Below, piece after piece: positions 1 through 7,265 of a DNA stretch of 23,506 nt. The notes below the pieces were generated by a model, which saw only the letters and a program-made list of their open reading frames with translations, did no database searches and was not told the DNA's origin. The stretch's first letter is position 1. Every line of letters starts with the position of its first letter. Position numbers and translations under genes: made by a program. The DNA is from Chitinophagales bacterium (GTDB lineage Bacteria; Bacteroidota; Bacteroidia; Chitinophagales; UBA2359), in the NCBI GenBank assembly GCA_020629335.1, contig JAHDDN010000026.1, positions 1-23,506 of the forward strand, written 5' to 3'.

Positions 1-185
1 GTAGATAAGCAACCAGCTTATTTTCCAGAAAAAAACGAATGAAATTATTTAGCATACCACATACACTTTTCTTTTGATAAATGCTTTTCTCCAAAAGCAC
101 AATAACCATTTGAGGCTAACCCAAACAGCGATAAAACCAACAATGACAGGGCATTGAAGGTTTCAATGAAAAAGAAAAGTATGGT

Positions 186-644
186 CTATAAAAGGAATGA
201 TTGATTAAGGATAGGAATATCCCTCTGTATCAAAGGAGGTTTGTAGTGAGCAAAAGGAATAGCTTCATATCCAAGGTTAAAATCATTGGATATGAATACA
301 GCTACATAAGCAATTACAAATTGTTGTAATTGTTTGCTTACTACAAAATCAAAATTTTGAACTTGTTGGTCTTGGTCAGATTGAAAATGTACGGTTTTAT
401 TGGAACAACAATTTTTATCTTCGGAACAGCCCTTTTTTTCTGCCATCATCTTTTTATGATGTGGACAGTTTTTCATGGTATTGTCTGCCATATCGTGGCA
501 GGTCTTGGCTTTTCCAAAGAAACTAACAGATTTTAGCTCACTTTGACAGAAGTGCATATTCATTGCAAAGCCAGCTGATGTAAAGAACATCAGGAAAGCC
601 ATCATTAGGGCGATAAAGCGATATGTACTTTTAAGAAAAGTCAT
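186..644 (-). CDS. HYC_CC_PP-type small exported Cys/His/Met-rich protein
   Basis: A 152-residue protein. It has an N-terminal hydrophobic segment (about residues 9-27) that looks like a signal peptide. This is followed by HFC (31-33), a Cys/His/Met-rich stretch with HHKKMM and a CC pair (79-80), and a C-terminal PP (136-137) in KPPLIQRDIP. That motif order matches the Bacteroidota family named after HYC, CC and PP. The family is commonly found near metal efflux or copper-related genes, but its biochemical role is not established. The Cys, His and Met clusters suggest soft-metal binding in the periplasm (inference). The start at 644 is supported by a TAnnTTTG box just upstream. If the molecule is circular, this gene would lie directly upstream of the metal operon at the right end of the window. 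Confidence 0.75.
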   Translation of the reverse strand: MTFLKSTYRFIALMMAFLMFFTSAGFAMNMHFCQSELKSVSFFGKAKTCHDMADNTMKNCPHHKKMMAEKKGCSEDKNCCSNKTVHFQSDQDQQVQNFDFVVSKQLQQFVIAYVAVFISNDFNLGYEAIPFAHYKPPLIQRDIPILNQSFLL

Positions 645-662
645 TTTTAATAAAATTATCTA

Positions 663-670
663 CAAATGTA
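663..670 (-). promoter_or_regulatory. -7 promoter box of the HYC_CC_PP gene
   Basis: On the minus strand this reads TACATTTG, an exact match to the Bacteroidota -7 consensus TAnnTTTG, 18 bases upstream of the start codon. I see no good -33 box at the usual spacing, so only the -7 half is supported. Confidence 0.45.
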
Positions 671-773
671 ATATTTTTTTAAAACATTTTAATAAGCACC
701 GTAATTGCTGCAATGCAGAACTTTATAATCAGCAATATTTCCTATTAGAAATAGTGAAAAGAATCTTTGAAAG

Positions 774-1436
774 CTATCGGACTTTTTCCACCGTTTTTAT
801 ATTCGATGCTAAGTGACGTTCCCCCTTCATTTTTAGGTAATCTTGATAGGTATTTGTGTAATCGGTGATGTATTTAATTGCTCTTGTTTCCCCCTGATAA
901 CTTTCCCATAAGTGTTCTTTGCTTGGGCGAATATCGCTAACAGTAAATAGGTATTCTCCTGCTTTTAAGTGCGGGAGGTCTGGGCGGTTTTCATTTTTCT
1001 CTTTAGCTTCTATGATATGCTCTAATAGCAATTTAGGGTCTTTATTTGCCAGTTCATTAAAACGTTGCTTTGTTCTTGGGTCATTGCCAAAAAATACAGC
1101 TTTGTTTTCATTGAGTTGTACGAATAAGTTTTTGCCTACTAAAAGCAGATACATTTTGTCGTTCTCGTATTCTGATGATTTAAAATAGGTTTGGAGAATT
1201 TCCTCTTTAGGGATATGCTCACTTTCCTTTGCCTCGTCATTTATAGCCCATACTACACTTTGGAATTGGTATATAGAATCAGATTTGAATTGCTCATCCT
1301 TTTCAACTATTCCTTTGTTTATGCCTCCGAATTGGGGATTAAATAAACGGATTGGGTCATTCATTAAATATATGATACAGCAAGTTAAAATACCTAAAGT
1401 GCCGAATCTTATTAAAGTATCTTGACTGATTTTCAT
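774..1436 (-). CDS. Unrecognised protein with one N-terminal membrane segment
   Basis: A 220-residue protein that I do not recognise. Residues about 9-25 (IRFGTLGILTCCIIYLM) form one hydrophobic segment with a short positively charged N-terminus, consistent with a signal anchor and the rest in the periplasm. The remainder is charged and mostly soluble in character, with no cysteine motif or catalytic signature I can name. It lies 48 bp downstream of the lipoprotein gene and points the same way, so the two are probably co-transcribed. Coding looks real: it is long, has an ATG start and its composition resembles its neighbours. Confidence 0.65.
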   Translation of the reverse strand: MKISQDTLIRFGTLGILTCCIIYLMNDPIRLFNPQFGGINKGIVEKDEQFKSDSIYQFQSVVWAINDEAKESEHIPKEEILQTYFKSSEYENDKMYLLLVGKNLFVQLNENKAVFFGNDPRTKQRFNELANKDPKLLLEHIIEAKEKNENRPDLPHLKAGEYLFTVSDIRPSKEHLWESYQGETRAIKYITDYTNTYQDYLKMKGERHLASNIKTVEKVR

Positions 1437-1484
1437 GATGATAAGTTTTTGAATGAAAAAATATATTCCTTTGATTTGAATTGT

Positions 1485-2099
1485 TTAGCTTTCCTCAAAC
1501 CAGTTCATTACAATCTCGCCTTTTTCCTTACGAATGAGCTTTTTTCTTCGATTATCATACTCATAGGAGACAAACCTTCTCGGTAATTTATTGGGTGCTA
1601 TACCCCCTTCTATGAAGTGAATATTTTGGTTGTTGGTGCTATCTTTTTGCTTCTCATATTCTGCATTATATCTACCTACTAGATAGGCTTCGTCATACAT
1701 TACTTGCTCAAAGGAACGCTGATTATCCTGATAAAAGATTATTGCTTTTTCTTCTTCAGTTTTTTGGATTGCGTAATAGATGCCATTGTCAAAATACATC
1801 ACTAAATAGGTATTGCCCTCATAATCAAATTGCCTCATCTTACATGGGGTTTTCCCTCTGTTTGTAGCCGTCATTGTAAATTCTAGTAATGAATTACTAG
1901 GAACGTTGATGGATGACGGGTTATAAAATCTGTTATTTATTCTATCGGAAAATCTGCTTTTGGCATTACTTACTTTATTCTCCAATGTTCTTTTAGCCTT
2001 AGCTATCATTATCGGATTTACTTTTTCTTCAAGGGCATTGCACCCAAGCATAAGAAAAGCGGCATAGCAAAGCACGAGCAAAAAGATTACCTTTTTCAT
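1485..2099 (-). CDS. Putative lipoprotein, function unknown
   Basis: A 204-residue protein starting with MKK and a hydrophobic run that ends in LMLGC, a plausible lipobox with the lipidated cysteine at residue 20. It should therefore be processed by signal peptidase II. The mature part is soluble, with many Tyr, Asn and charged residues (for example NTYLVMYFDNGIYYAI at about residues 111-126), but I do not recognise a domain. It sits between the TPR-like gene (55 bp upstream) and another anchored protein (48 bp downstream), in a likely three-gene minus-strand unit. Confidence 0.7.
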   Translation of the reverse strand: MKKVIFLLVLCYAAFLMLGCNALEEKVNPIMIAKAKRTLENKVSNAKSRFSDRINNRFYNPSSINVPSNSLLEFTMTATNRGKTPCKMRQFDYEGNTYLVMYFDNGIYYAIQKTEEEKAIIFYQDNQRSFEQVMYDEAYLVGRYNAEYEKQKDSTNNQNIHFIEGGIAPNKLPRRFVSYEYDNRRKKLIRKEKGEIVMNWFEES

Positions 2100-2154
2100 A
2101 TTGTTTAGATTTTGTGATTTTAAAAATGCTCTTTTTAGAGCTTGATTCTTTCGT

Positions 2155-2829
2155 TTACTTTTTGAGTAAATTGTTTTTCGTAGTGATTAAATTCTCATAA
2201 ACACTAAGTTCCCATTCTTCTTCTGGGATGTTGCTTTCCATGAACTCCTTTGCTTCTTTGTAAGTCTCTAAAGCCTTTTCTAATTCGCCATTTTGTGATT
2301 CATACCACCCTACAAAAACATAGGCATCAATGAATTTATGTTTATCTATTTGGCACTCTTGGGAAATCAACTGGCGGTAATATTTTGCTGCTAGGACTTC
2401 GTCCTCAACTGCAAAATTCTGATTTGCCCAACTAGTAGCAAATTCATAAAGAGCTTCTTGGTCGCCCTTTTCTATTCTTTTTTTCAGCAGTATAATTTTC
2501 TTGGCATTACCAATATTTTCATAAACTCGTAATATCCAATGTTCTTCGGGTATTTCTTTTTCCATGAACTGTTTAGCTCTTTGATATAATTCTAAAGCCT
2601 CACTAAATTTTTCTTCGTCCATTTTCCAAGCAGCAACAAAGAGCATAGCATCAACATAATGGATAGGTTTACATTGGCATTCATTTTCAATGATTTTGGC
2701 GTGGTATTCATAACCTAAATCTGCCCTGCCAAGCGTCATAATATAGTGTTCTGCTAACTCATAAAGAGCCTCTTGGTTGCCTTCATCTACCAGTCTTTTT
2801 TTATCTAAATTTTTTATGTCATATAGCAC
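2155..2829 (-). CDS. TPR/Sel1-like protein with internal tandem duplication
   Basis: A 224-residue soluble protein made of two similar halves of about 105-110 residues. The first half contains GNQEALYELA, YVDAMLFVAAW, EALELYQRAKQFMEKEIPEE and VYENIG. The second repeats this as GDQEALYEFA, FIDAYVFVGWY, ALETYKEAKEFMESNIPEE and VYENLI. Helical pairs with Ala, Leu and Tyr at regular intervals resemble TPR or Sel1 repeats, which mediate protein contacts. No signal peptide is visible, so it is probably cytoplasmic. Partner and role are unknown. It is the first gene of a likely three-gene minus-strand unit with the lipoprotein and the anchored protein. Confidence 0.65.
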   Translation of the reverse strand: MLYDIKNLDKKRLVDEGNQEALYELAEHYIMTLGRADLGYEYHAKIIENECQCKPIHYVDAMLFVAAWKMDEEKFSEALELYQRAKQFMEKEIPEEHWILRVYENIGNAKKIILLKKRIEKGDQEALYEFATSWANQNFAVEDEVLAAKYYRQLISQECQIDKHKFIDAYVFVGWYESQNGELEKALETYKEAKEFMESNIPEEEWELSVYENLITTKNNLLKK

Positions 2830-2846
2830 GATTAGTTACCTCTTTT

Positions 2847-2878
2847 TTTGGTTATCTAGTTAAAAATCAGTAACTTAG
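2847..2878 (+). promoter_or_regulatory. Promoter for the 46-residue ORF
   Basis: TTTG at 2847-2850, then 20 bases, then TAACTTAG at 2871-2878. The latter is one mismatch from the -7 consensus TAnnTTTG. The ATG at 2908 lies 29 bases downstream of the box. This is the main support that the short ORF downstream is expressed. Confidence 0.4.
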
Positions 2879-2907
2879 TTTTATTACATAATCATAAAAA
2901 TTTCAAT

Positions 2908-3048
2908 ATGAAAAAAGTAGGAAATTTCACGAGCAGGGAAATTGAGAGAAAAGAAAAAAGCAATCCTCCAACCCGTAGAGAGCGAGTTATCACTCATGAT
3001 AAACCGCCAAAAGCACCTACCCCGAAACCAAAAGGACGAGGTAGGTAG
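2908..3048 (+). CDS. Small basic proline-rich protein (46 aa)
   Basis: A short ORF starting MKKVGNFTSRE and ending KAPTPKPKGRGR before a TAG stop. It is strongly basic and proline-rich at its C-terminus and has no hydrophobic segment. It occupies an otherwise empty gap between two minus-strand genes, is on the opposite strand, and has a near-consensus promoter upstream. A 6-bp AT-containing hairpin (3054-3068) follows the stop. Such short Arg/Lys/Pro tails suggest nucleic-acid or ribosome contact, but that is only inference. Its size leaves chance occurrence possible. Confidence 0.4.
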   Translation: MKKVGNFTSREIERKEKSNPPTRRERVITHDKPPKAPTPKPKGRGR

Positions 3049-3092
3049 AAATTAGCTATATAATAGCTGTCTTAACTTATCCATTGTAAATT

Positions 3093-3917
3093 TTATAGTG
3101 CTTGATTATTCTGCAATTCATTAAACCCCTTACTCAATTTCTCGTCCTCTCCTTTCTTCTTTTTAAAAATATCCGTATTAATTTTTAGTCCTTCACTTAC
3201 TTTCAATGTATTCTCGTAATTTCTGAAACCTTTATATAGACCGAATAATTTAGAAGGCTCTGCACCTAATTTATCTTTTTTTGAATCTTCTGCTTTTTGC
3301 CAAATTTCCATATCTCTTTGGTCTAGGATTATCTGCCGTTGGAAAAAACGATTTATTTGTTCTTTGAAGAACAGAGATAATCCACCGAGTATTAAGAATT
3401 TCCCCATAATTGTATCATACCCATACATTGCAGTACTTGCTAAAATGAATAAAGCAGGGTCAATATACGCTGCATAAAATTTTTCGGGAATAGTTACGCC
3501 TTTTAAAAAAGGGTGGAGAATTGAGCTGAATATTAGATATGAAATAGAGATACCATAAGACACAGAATACCACCAATGATGGTCAAAAAATCTTCTTCTT
3601 ATTACTACCCAAGCAAAATGAAATAATCCTAGAAAAACATATACGTCAAACAATCGACTATTTTCATCAAGAAAGAAGAAAATGAAGTTAGCAACCAGTA
3701 TTACATTGATTAAGCTAAATAATCTTTCGCCAAATGATATTCTCATAAAGGGCAAGGCTATCCATGAAAAGATTAAAGTAAAAAATGCCATTACCTTATA
3801 AAAAAAATGCTGCAAAATGAGTTCTGGCGGTTCTTGGTAACTAACATCAAATGCGTAGCTATCAGTTTTGCTAATTTTACCAGTTGTGGTAAAGTTTTGT
3901 TCATTTGTATTTTTCAT
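3093..3917 (-). CDS. Multi-TM plasmid protein, likely membrane partner of the coupling ATPase
   Basis: A 274-residue protein. It has about five hydrophobic segments between residues 40 and 185, for example FFTLIFSWIALPF, LFSLINVILVANFIFFF, VYVFLGLFHFAWVVI and ISISYLIFSSILHPF. A charged cytoplasmic-looking C-terminal tail (about 190-274) ends in a Lys-rich stretch. I do not recognise a named family. It starts 6 bp after the stop of the upstream VirD4/TraG-like ATPase, which itself lacks membrane segments, so the two are almost certainly translated from one mRNA. This protein may supply the membrane anchor that is normally fused to the ATPase in coupling proteins (inference). Confidence 0.65.
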   Translation of the reverse strand: MKNTNEQNFTTTGKISKTDSYAFDVSYQEPPELILQHFFYKVMAFFTLIFSWIALPFMRISFGERLFSLINVILVANFIFFFLDENSRLFDVYVFLGLFHFAWVVIRRRFFDHHWWYSVSYGISISYLIFSSILHPFLKGVTIPEKFYAAYIDPALFILASTAMYGYDTIMGKFLILGGLSLFFKEQINRFFQRQIILDQRDMEIWQKAEDSKKDKLGAEPSKLFGLYKGFRNYENTLKVSEGLKINTDIFKKKKGEDEKLSKGFNELQNNQAL

Positions 3918-3923
3918 GATAAT

Positions 3924-5336
3924 TTACTTTTGATTTATAGATAATTTAATGTGATTCTTACCATTGCTATTCCATATCCTACCCGTAATCGTTGCAAAGC
4001 ATTCAACGATGTAATCATTTATCCCACCACCCGTTTTTAAAGTGGTAAATTCAACAGGAAATACTTGATAGTAATGAGTGGTGCTTTCGCTTCCTCCCAT
4101 TTTCATATCTGATTTATCTTGAATCCCAGAATAATTGTAATTGAACTCTTTTACCTTCTTTCTGCCGATAATATCCGCAGCATATTTATTGGTAACGTGT
4201 TCGTTATTGGAATGGAAAAATTTTATACATAGATTGGCTAGTAGGCTATTCGTAAGGTGAATAGGATGCTTTCCCCCGATAGTGGCGTAAAAGTTTGAAA
4301 TGTTCTGTGTAATGAAGACCGTTGCTACTCTTGATGACCTTGCTGTGGTTAAAAAAAGTGCGTCTTGTTGAGTAAGCATTTTTTGTGCTTCATCTACCCA
4401 TAAAAATACTGGTAGAGTATCTTCTTTCACCGCCCTTCTTTCTGCTGCTTGTTGAAAAATGAGCTTGTATATAGATTGAACATAGACCCCTAGTTGTAGG
4501 TATTTAGTTACAGGCACATTGAGAATGACAATTTTATTTTTAAATATAATTTCAGGAGGGCAATTAGTATCAGTACAAAGCAGCTTTTTAAGTAACCCTC
4601 TTTTAAAAGGGTCAATTAACCCTAAGAAGCTCTCTACAATGTTTGAACGAGTACGTTCATCTAAATTTGCATATTGTTTTAGCCAGAAACGTTCAACCTC
4701 ATCAAGCTCTCTTTTTTCATCTTCTGTATGATTGAGGCTCTCATCATTCTTTGCTTTTGCTATGCAGTAAAAACAATCGCTGTTTTGCATCCAACTTTTA
4801 TCTTCACATTGCTCTAAACTTGTGGGAGCAGAACTAACTATATCGTGCATATGTTCGATGGTTAGTTGTTCGCCCGAAAGTTTTAGTGTGGAAACAACCA
4901 TATTCAATAACCTCTTTAATGCACTATCCCAAAATCTATCTTCTGATTTAGCAGATTTTTCTTCCTGCCCCATTTGATAGATGTTCATAAAAAGATTAAC
5001 GATATTGAAAACCTCCCCTCCCCCATCGGGTCTATTCATCTCATAATCAAGAAAGTTAAACCGCCATTGATTTTCAGGAGAAAATACTACTAAGTCATCT
5101 TGACGATTTGCTTTGAAAATTGCCTTTTTCCATTCGTGGTACTCATCATCTTTTACACATAATACTAAGCCTCCCATACCAAGTGATAAAAACTTATTTC
5201 TAAGGAGTGAACCCGAACCACTAGACTTTCCGCTCCCCGTACCGCCAGTTATAAAAGTTCCACGAGTTAGGTCACGAAAGGTTATGTAGTCTTGTTGGTT
5301 AATTTGAATGATTGGAGCATCAAGTAATTTGTCCAT
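3924..5336 (-). CDS. VirD4/TraG-type coupling ATPase, soluble form
   Basis: A 470-residue P-loop ATPase. Walker A is GGTGSGKS at residues 31-38. Walker B is PVFLWVDE at 309-316, followed by AQKM. A sensor-like VFITQN lies at about 340-345, after TTARSSRVAT. This layout matches the VirD4/TraG/TraD family that feeds DNA-protein substrates to a type IV secretion channel. Unlike standard members, the protein starts right at the nucleotide-binding domain without N-terminal TM helices. The next gene encodes a multi-TM protein and could provide them. No relaxase is visible here, so whether it serves conjugation, mobilisation or another DNA-pumping role is open. A TAnnTTTG box sits upstream. Confidence 0.85.
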   Translation of the reverse strand: MDKLLDAPIIQINQQDYITFRDLTRGTFITGGTGSGKSSGSGSLLRNKFLSLGMGGLVLCVKDDEYHEWKKAIFKANRQDDLVVFSPENQWRFNFLDYEMNRPDGGGEVFNIVNLFMNIYQMGQEEKSAKSEDRFWDSALKRLLNMVVSTLKLSGEQLTIEHMHDIVSSAPTSLEQCEDKSWMQNSDCFYCIAKAKNDESLNHTEDEKRELDEVERFWLKQYANLDERTRSNIVESFLGLIDPFKRGLLKKLLCTDTNCPPEIIFKNKIVILNVPVTKYLQLGVYVQSIYKLIFQQAAERRAVKEDTLPVFLWVDEAQKMLTQQDALFLTTARSSRVATVFITQNISNFYATIGGKHPIHLTNSLLANLCIKFFHSNNEHVTNKYAADIIGRKKVKEFNYNYSGIQDKSDMKMGGSESTTHYYQVFPVEFTTLKTGGGINDYIVECFATITGRIWNSNGKNHIKLSINQK

Positions 5337-5362
5337 ATTGATAATGATTTAATTGTTTGATG

Positions 5363-5370
5363 CAAAGTTA
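5363..5370 (-). promoter_or_regulatory. -7 promoter box of the coupling-ATPase unit
   Basis: The minus strand reads TAACTTTG, an exact TAnnTTTG match, 26 bases upstream of the ATG at 5336. No TTTG is found at the -33 position, which suggests a weak or activator-dependent promoter. The operator-like repeats at 5396-5435 lie just upstream of it. Confidence 0.45.
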
Positions 5371-5395
5371 CAGGGAGTTTTTATGAGTATCTACG

Positions 5396-5435
5396 CTGTA
5401 AAATACGGGAGTTATACTGTAAGGTACAGTAGTTG
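5396..5435. repeat. Two imperfect direct repeats with palindromic core, operator-like
   Basis: CTGTAAAATACGGGAGTTA (5396-5414) and CTGTAAGGTACAGTAGTTG (5417-5435) agree at 14 of 19 positions, with starts 21 bp apart (two helical turns). The second contains a perfect inverted repeat, CTGTA-AGG-TACAG. They sit just upstream of the minus-strand promoter box of the coupling-ATPase unit, in the gap shared with a divergent small gene. This is consistent with a regulator binding there; the regulator is not identified. Confidence 0.45.
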
Positions 5436-5531
5436 AGTTGCTTGGTAAACTCTTTGATTTTATCTTTTATCAAGGTGCAGTTTATGGTAGGCTTTTGGAT
5501 ATACTTATTTTTTAATTAAACACATGATGTT

Positions 5532-5792
5532 ATGAATAATCAAGAAAAGCTCCAAAAACTCATAGAAAATGGTGAGTTAGATAAGACAGGTTCTGCTATT
5601 GATAGTACGCTGAAAGGTGCTGAATTAGAGGAATTTGATGGAATAGCTATATTTTGGTTTCATGGTAAATCCGATAACCAATTTGCAAATTTCTGTGCAA
5701 AAGAATTTAAAACAGATGTACATTCTCCTGCTTCTAAACATCTTCAAGTTGTCACGTCATCAAGCAAGGTGAAAAAGTGGTTAGAGAAATAA
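5532..5792 (+). CDS. Small conserved-looking protein, function unknown (86 aa)
   Basis: An 86-residue soluble protein that I do not recognise. It starts MNNQEKLQKLIENGELDKTG, with a central hydrophobic strand-like stretch FDGIAIFWFHG (35-45) and a polar C-terminus. It has no signal peptide and no cysteine pair. It runs divergently from the coupling ATPase and converges on the PAS/LuxR-like gene. A strong bidirectional hairpin follows directly after its stop, which supports it as a real transcription unit. Confidence 0.55.
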   Translation: MNNQEKLQKLIENGELDKTGSAIDSTLKGAELEEFDGIAIFWFHGKSDNQFANFCAKEFKTDVHSPASKHLQVVTSSSKVKKWLEK

Positions 5793-5799
5793 GTTAGAT

Positions 5800-5842
5800 T
5801 TAGAACTAAGTTGCGACTTTTAGTCGAGATTCTTAGTTCTAA
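5800..5842. terminator. Bidirectional hairpin between convergent genes
   Basis: Outer stem TTAGAACTAAG (5800-5810) pairs with CTTAGTTCTAA (5832-5842). Inside it is a second stem, CGACT-TTT-AGTCG (5814-5826). It starts 8 bases after the stop of the 86-residue gene, and its right arm overlaps the stop codon of the convergent gene (5839-5841). T-rich sequence follows on the plus strand. It is placed to end transcription from both sides. Confidence 0.6.
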
Positions 5843-6756
5843 TCTTCTTTTCTTTCTTCCAAGGAAGGGCTAAAAATATTTCGACCAGGTAAAAAGCCTT
5901 GTTCTATAAAGTAATCTATGACAGTAAAAACATCAGGAAACCTTTTGTCAGTTAATTCTTTTGCTTTTCCGATAATTTGAGTTCTGTAATCAGAGCAAGT
6001 TCTTTTTGATTTGTTTCTATCCTTAGCTTCTTCATCTGTCGTAATCCCATAGTTACGAGTATAGTAGATAAGAGATTTTGCAAGCATTGGTGAAAAAGGA
6101 AATACCATGTTTTGGTCTTCAAAAATTTTTTTTAGGAATGTTCTTGCTCTCAAAGAAAACTTTCTGGAAATTCTTTCACTATCTTCAAGAATGCCATTTG
6201 AATAAACAATAGGTCTAAGTGGCTCACCTCTATATTCACTTAGGACTTTATATCTATTCAGTGCAGCAATCGCCTTACCTTTTTCGTTTAGGAAAAACGG
6301 TTGAGCTAACAATACTGTACTATAATATTTGCCATTTTTTAATTTAAATGGAACAGTGACCTGATAATGGGTAATGTCGTCATGCTGACCTACTCTGTCC
6401 TTTAAATCATCTATTGTAAAAGAGACTGTAGCTTGCGCTAATGCTGAAAAAAAAGGGAGCTGTTTTGGATAAATAAACTTAAAAAGTTGGTGTTGGTTTA
6501 TAAACTGTTCGTTTAGGTCAAAGTGTTCATGAATTCCATAGCTGCCAAATACTTCATAGCCTCCTTCTGGTAGAATTGAATAAAGGCTAAAGAATTTTTC
6601 TGTTGTTCCTTTTCTCGGTAATATCTCATCATGTAAAAACGTATTCCACGCTTCGGAAATCAGATTTGTAGGAGTATTGTCTTTAAAACCTTGCCTAAGA
6701 AAAAAATCTTGAAAATCTTTAGATAGTTGGTCGGGCTTAAAAATATATTCAGCCAT
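5839..6756 (-). CDS. PAS/LuxR-like regulator with degenerate C-terminal HTH
   Basis: A 305-residue soluble protein. Residues about 85-195 resemble the PAS-type sensor of Bacteroidota LuxR-family regulators: a YPKQLPFF element (like HPDDxPxF), then FKLKNGKYYSTVLLAQPFFLNEKGKAIAALNRYKVL and YRGEPLRPIVYSNG. The C-terminus (about 205-295) has a LuxR-like pattern: FSLRARTFLKKI, then GITTDEEAKDRNKSKRTCSDYRTQIIGKA, then a final helix VFTVIDYFIEQGFL. The HTH is divergent and carries an insertion, so DNA binding is uncertain. Its position beside seven iterons would suit a replication initiator, but I see no Rep_3/RepB winged-helix pattern. Its promoter overlaps the first iteron, so the iteron-binding protein probably controls it. 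Function call is tentative; the ORF is certain. Confidence 0.5.
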   Translation of the reverse strand: MAEYIFKPDQLSKDFQDFFLRQGFKDNTPTNLISEAWNTFLHDEILPRKGTTEKFFSLYSILPEGGYEVFGSYGIHEHFDLNEQFINQHQLFKFIYPKQLPFFSALAQATVSFTIDDLKDRVGQHDDITHYQVTVPFKLKNGKYYSTVLLAQPFFLNEKGKAIAALNRYKVLSEYRGEPLRPIVYSNGILEDSERISRKFSLRARTFLKKIFEDQNMVFPFSPMLAKSLIYYTRNYGITTDEEAKDRNKSKRTCSDYRTQIIGKAKELTDKRFPDVFTVIDYFIEQGFLPGRNIFSPSLEERKED

Positions 6757-6793
6757 AAATTATTGGGTTGATAAGTTAAGAAAAAAGCCAGCC

Positions 6794-6824
6794 CAAAGGT
6801 AAGCAATACTATGCTCTACTCAAA
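6794..6824 (-). promoter_or_regulatory. Consensus promoter of the PAS/LuxR-like gene, overlapped by iteron 1
   Basis: On the minus strand TTTG (6821-6824), 19 bases, then TACCTTTG (6794-6801) matches both the -33 and -7 Bacteroidota boxes at the expected spacing. The -33 box lies inside the first iteron (6818-6835), so a protein bound there would block or modulate RNA polymerase. Confidence 0.6.
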
Positions 6825-7151
6825 AGGTGATAGTTAAGCTGAATAAATATGTATTTCTTGTATGTATGTTAGTGTCGAGTTACTCAAAAGGTGATAATAA
6901 ACTCAAAAGGTGATAGTTTACACTCAAAAAGTGATAGTTTTATTTTTACTCTAAATTATTGATATTCAGTAGTTTAGCGTGTAATTTTGGAAAAACATAT
7001 TTTTTATGTCTTACTCAAAAGGTGATAGTTTACACTCAAAAGGTGATATTATTTCTTATAAGTGCTTGATAATCAACTATTTGCAGAGGTCTAAAACAAG
7101 TATTCTAAAACAAGAATATAAAACAAGAATAGCACTCAAAAGGTGATAGTT
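6818..7151 (+). repeat. Array of seven 18-bp iterons, candidate replication origin or operator cluster
   Basis: Seven copies of ACTCAAAAGGTGATAGTT in the same orientation: 6818-6835, 6882-6899, 6901-6918, 6922-6939, 7013-7030, 7034-7051 and 7134-7151. Five are perfect or nearly so; copies 2 and 6 vary in the last bases and copy 4 has one A for G. Starts of neighbours within clusters are 19 or 21 bp apart, about two helical turns, so bound proteins would line up on one face. The flanking sequence is very AT-rich. Together with the short AT repeats at 7091-7130 this is the usual look of an iteron origin. No initiator is recognised here, so the array could alternatively be an operator cluster for the adjacent regulator. 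It fills the 509-bp gap between 6756 and 7266. Confidence 0.7.
7091..7130 (+). repeat. Three short AT-rich tandem repeats beside the iterons
   Basis: CTAAAACAAGTATT (7091-7104), CTAAAACAAGAAT (7105-7117) and ATAAAACAAGAAT (7118-7130) are head-to-tail 13-14-bp copies between iterons 6 and 7. AT-rich 13-mers next to iterons are typical of the duplex-unwinding element of theta origins. That role is inferred from position and composition. Confidence 0.5.
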
Positions 7152-7206
7152 AAGGTTCTGAATTTCTAATTTCATCCTTTGCTATTGAAAAGAAAAAATT
7201 CATAGG

Positions 7207-7238
7207 TTTCTACATATTCAACATATTTATTAGATTTG
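7207..7238 (+). promoter_or_regulatory. Promoter of the RHH-like gene
   Basis: TAGATTTG at 7231-7238 matches TAnnTTTG exactly. TTTC at 7207-7210, 20 bases upstream, is one base off the -33 TTTG. Transcription would start near 7245, about 20 bases before the ATG at 7266. Confidence 0.45.
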
Positions 7239-7265
7239 CTTAATTTTATAATTAAAAATTCAACT

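Noticed and set aside
1..150. Minus-strand reading with a hydrophobic run (LSLLVLSLFGLASNGYCAF) ending near 46
   Set aside because: It looks like a signal peptide but has no ATG in frame before a stop; only ATT or TTG starts are possible. Too short to support.
5839..6756. Calling this gene repB or another replication initiator because it adjoins iterons
   Set aside because: The sequence follows a PAS plus LuxR-type pattern and shows no recognisable winged-helix Rep motif. Position alone is not enough.
6818..7151. CRISPR-like appearance of repeated 18-mers
   Set aside because: Spacing is irregular (19 to 100 bp), the unit is short, there are no cas genes, and the layout fits iterons.
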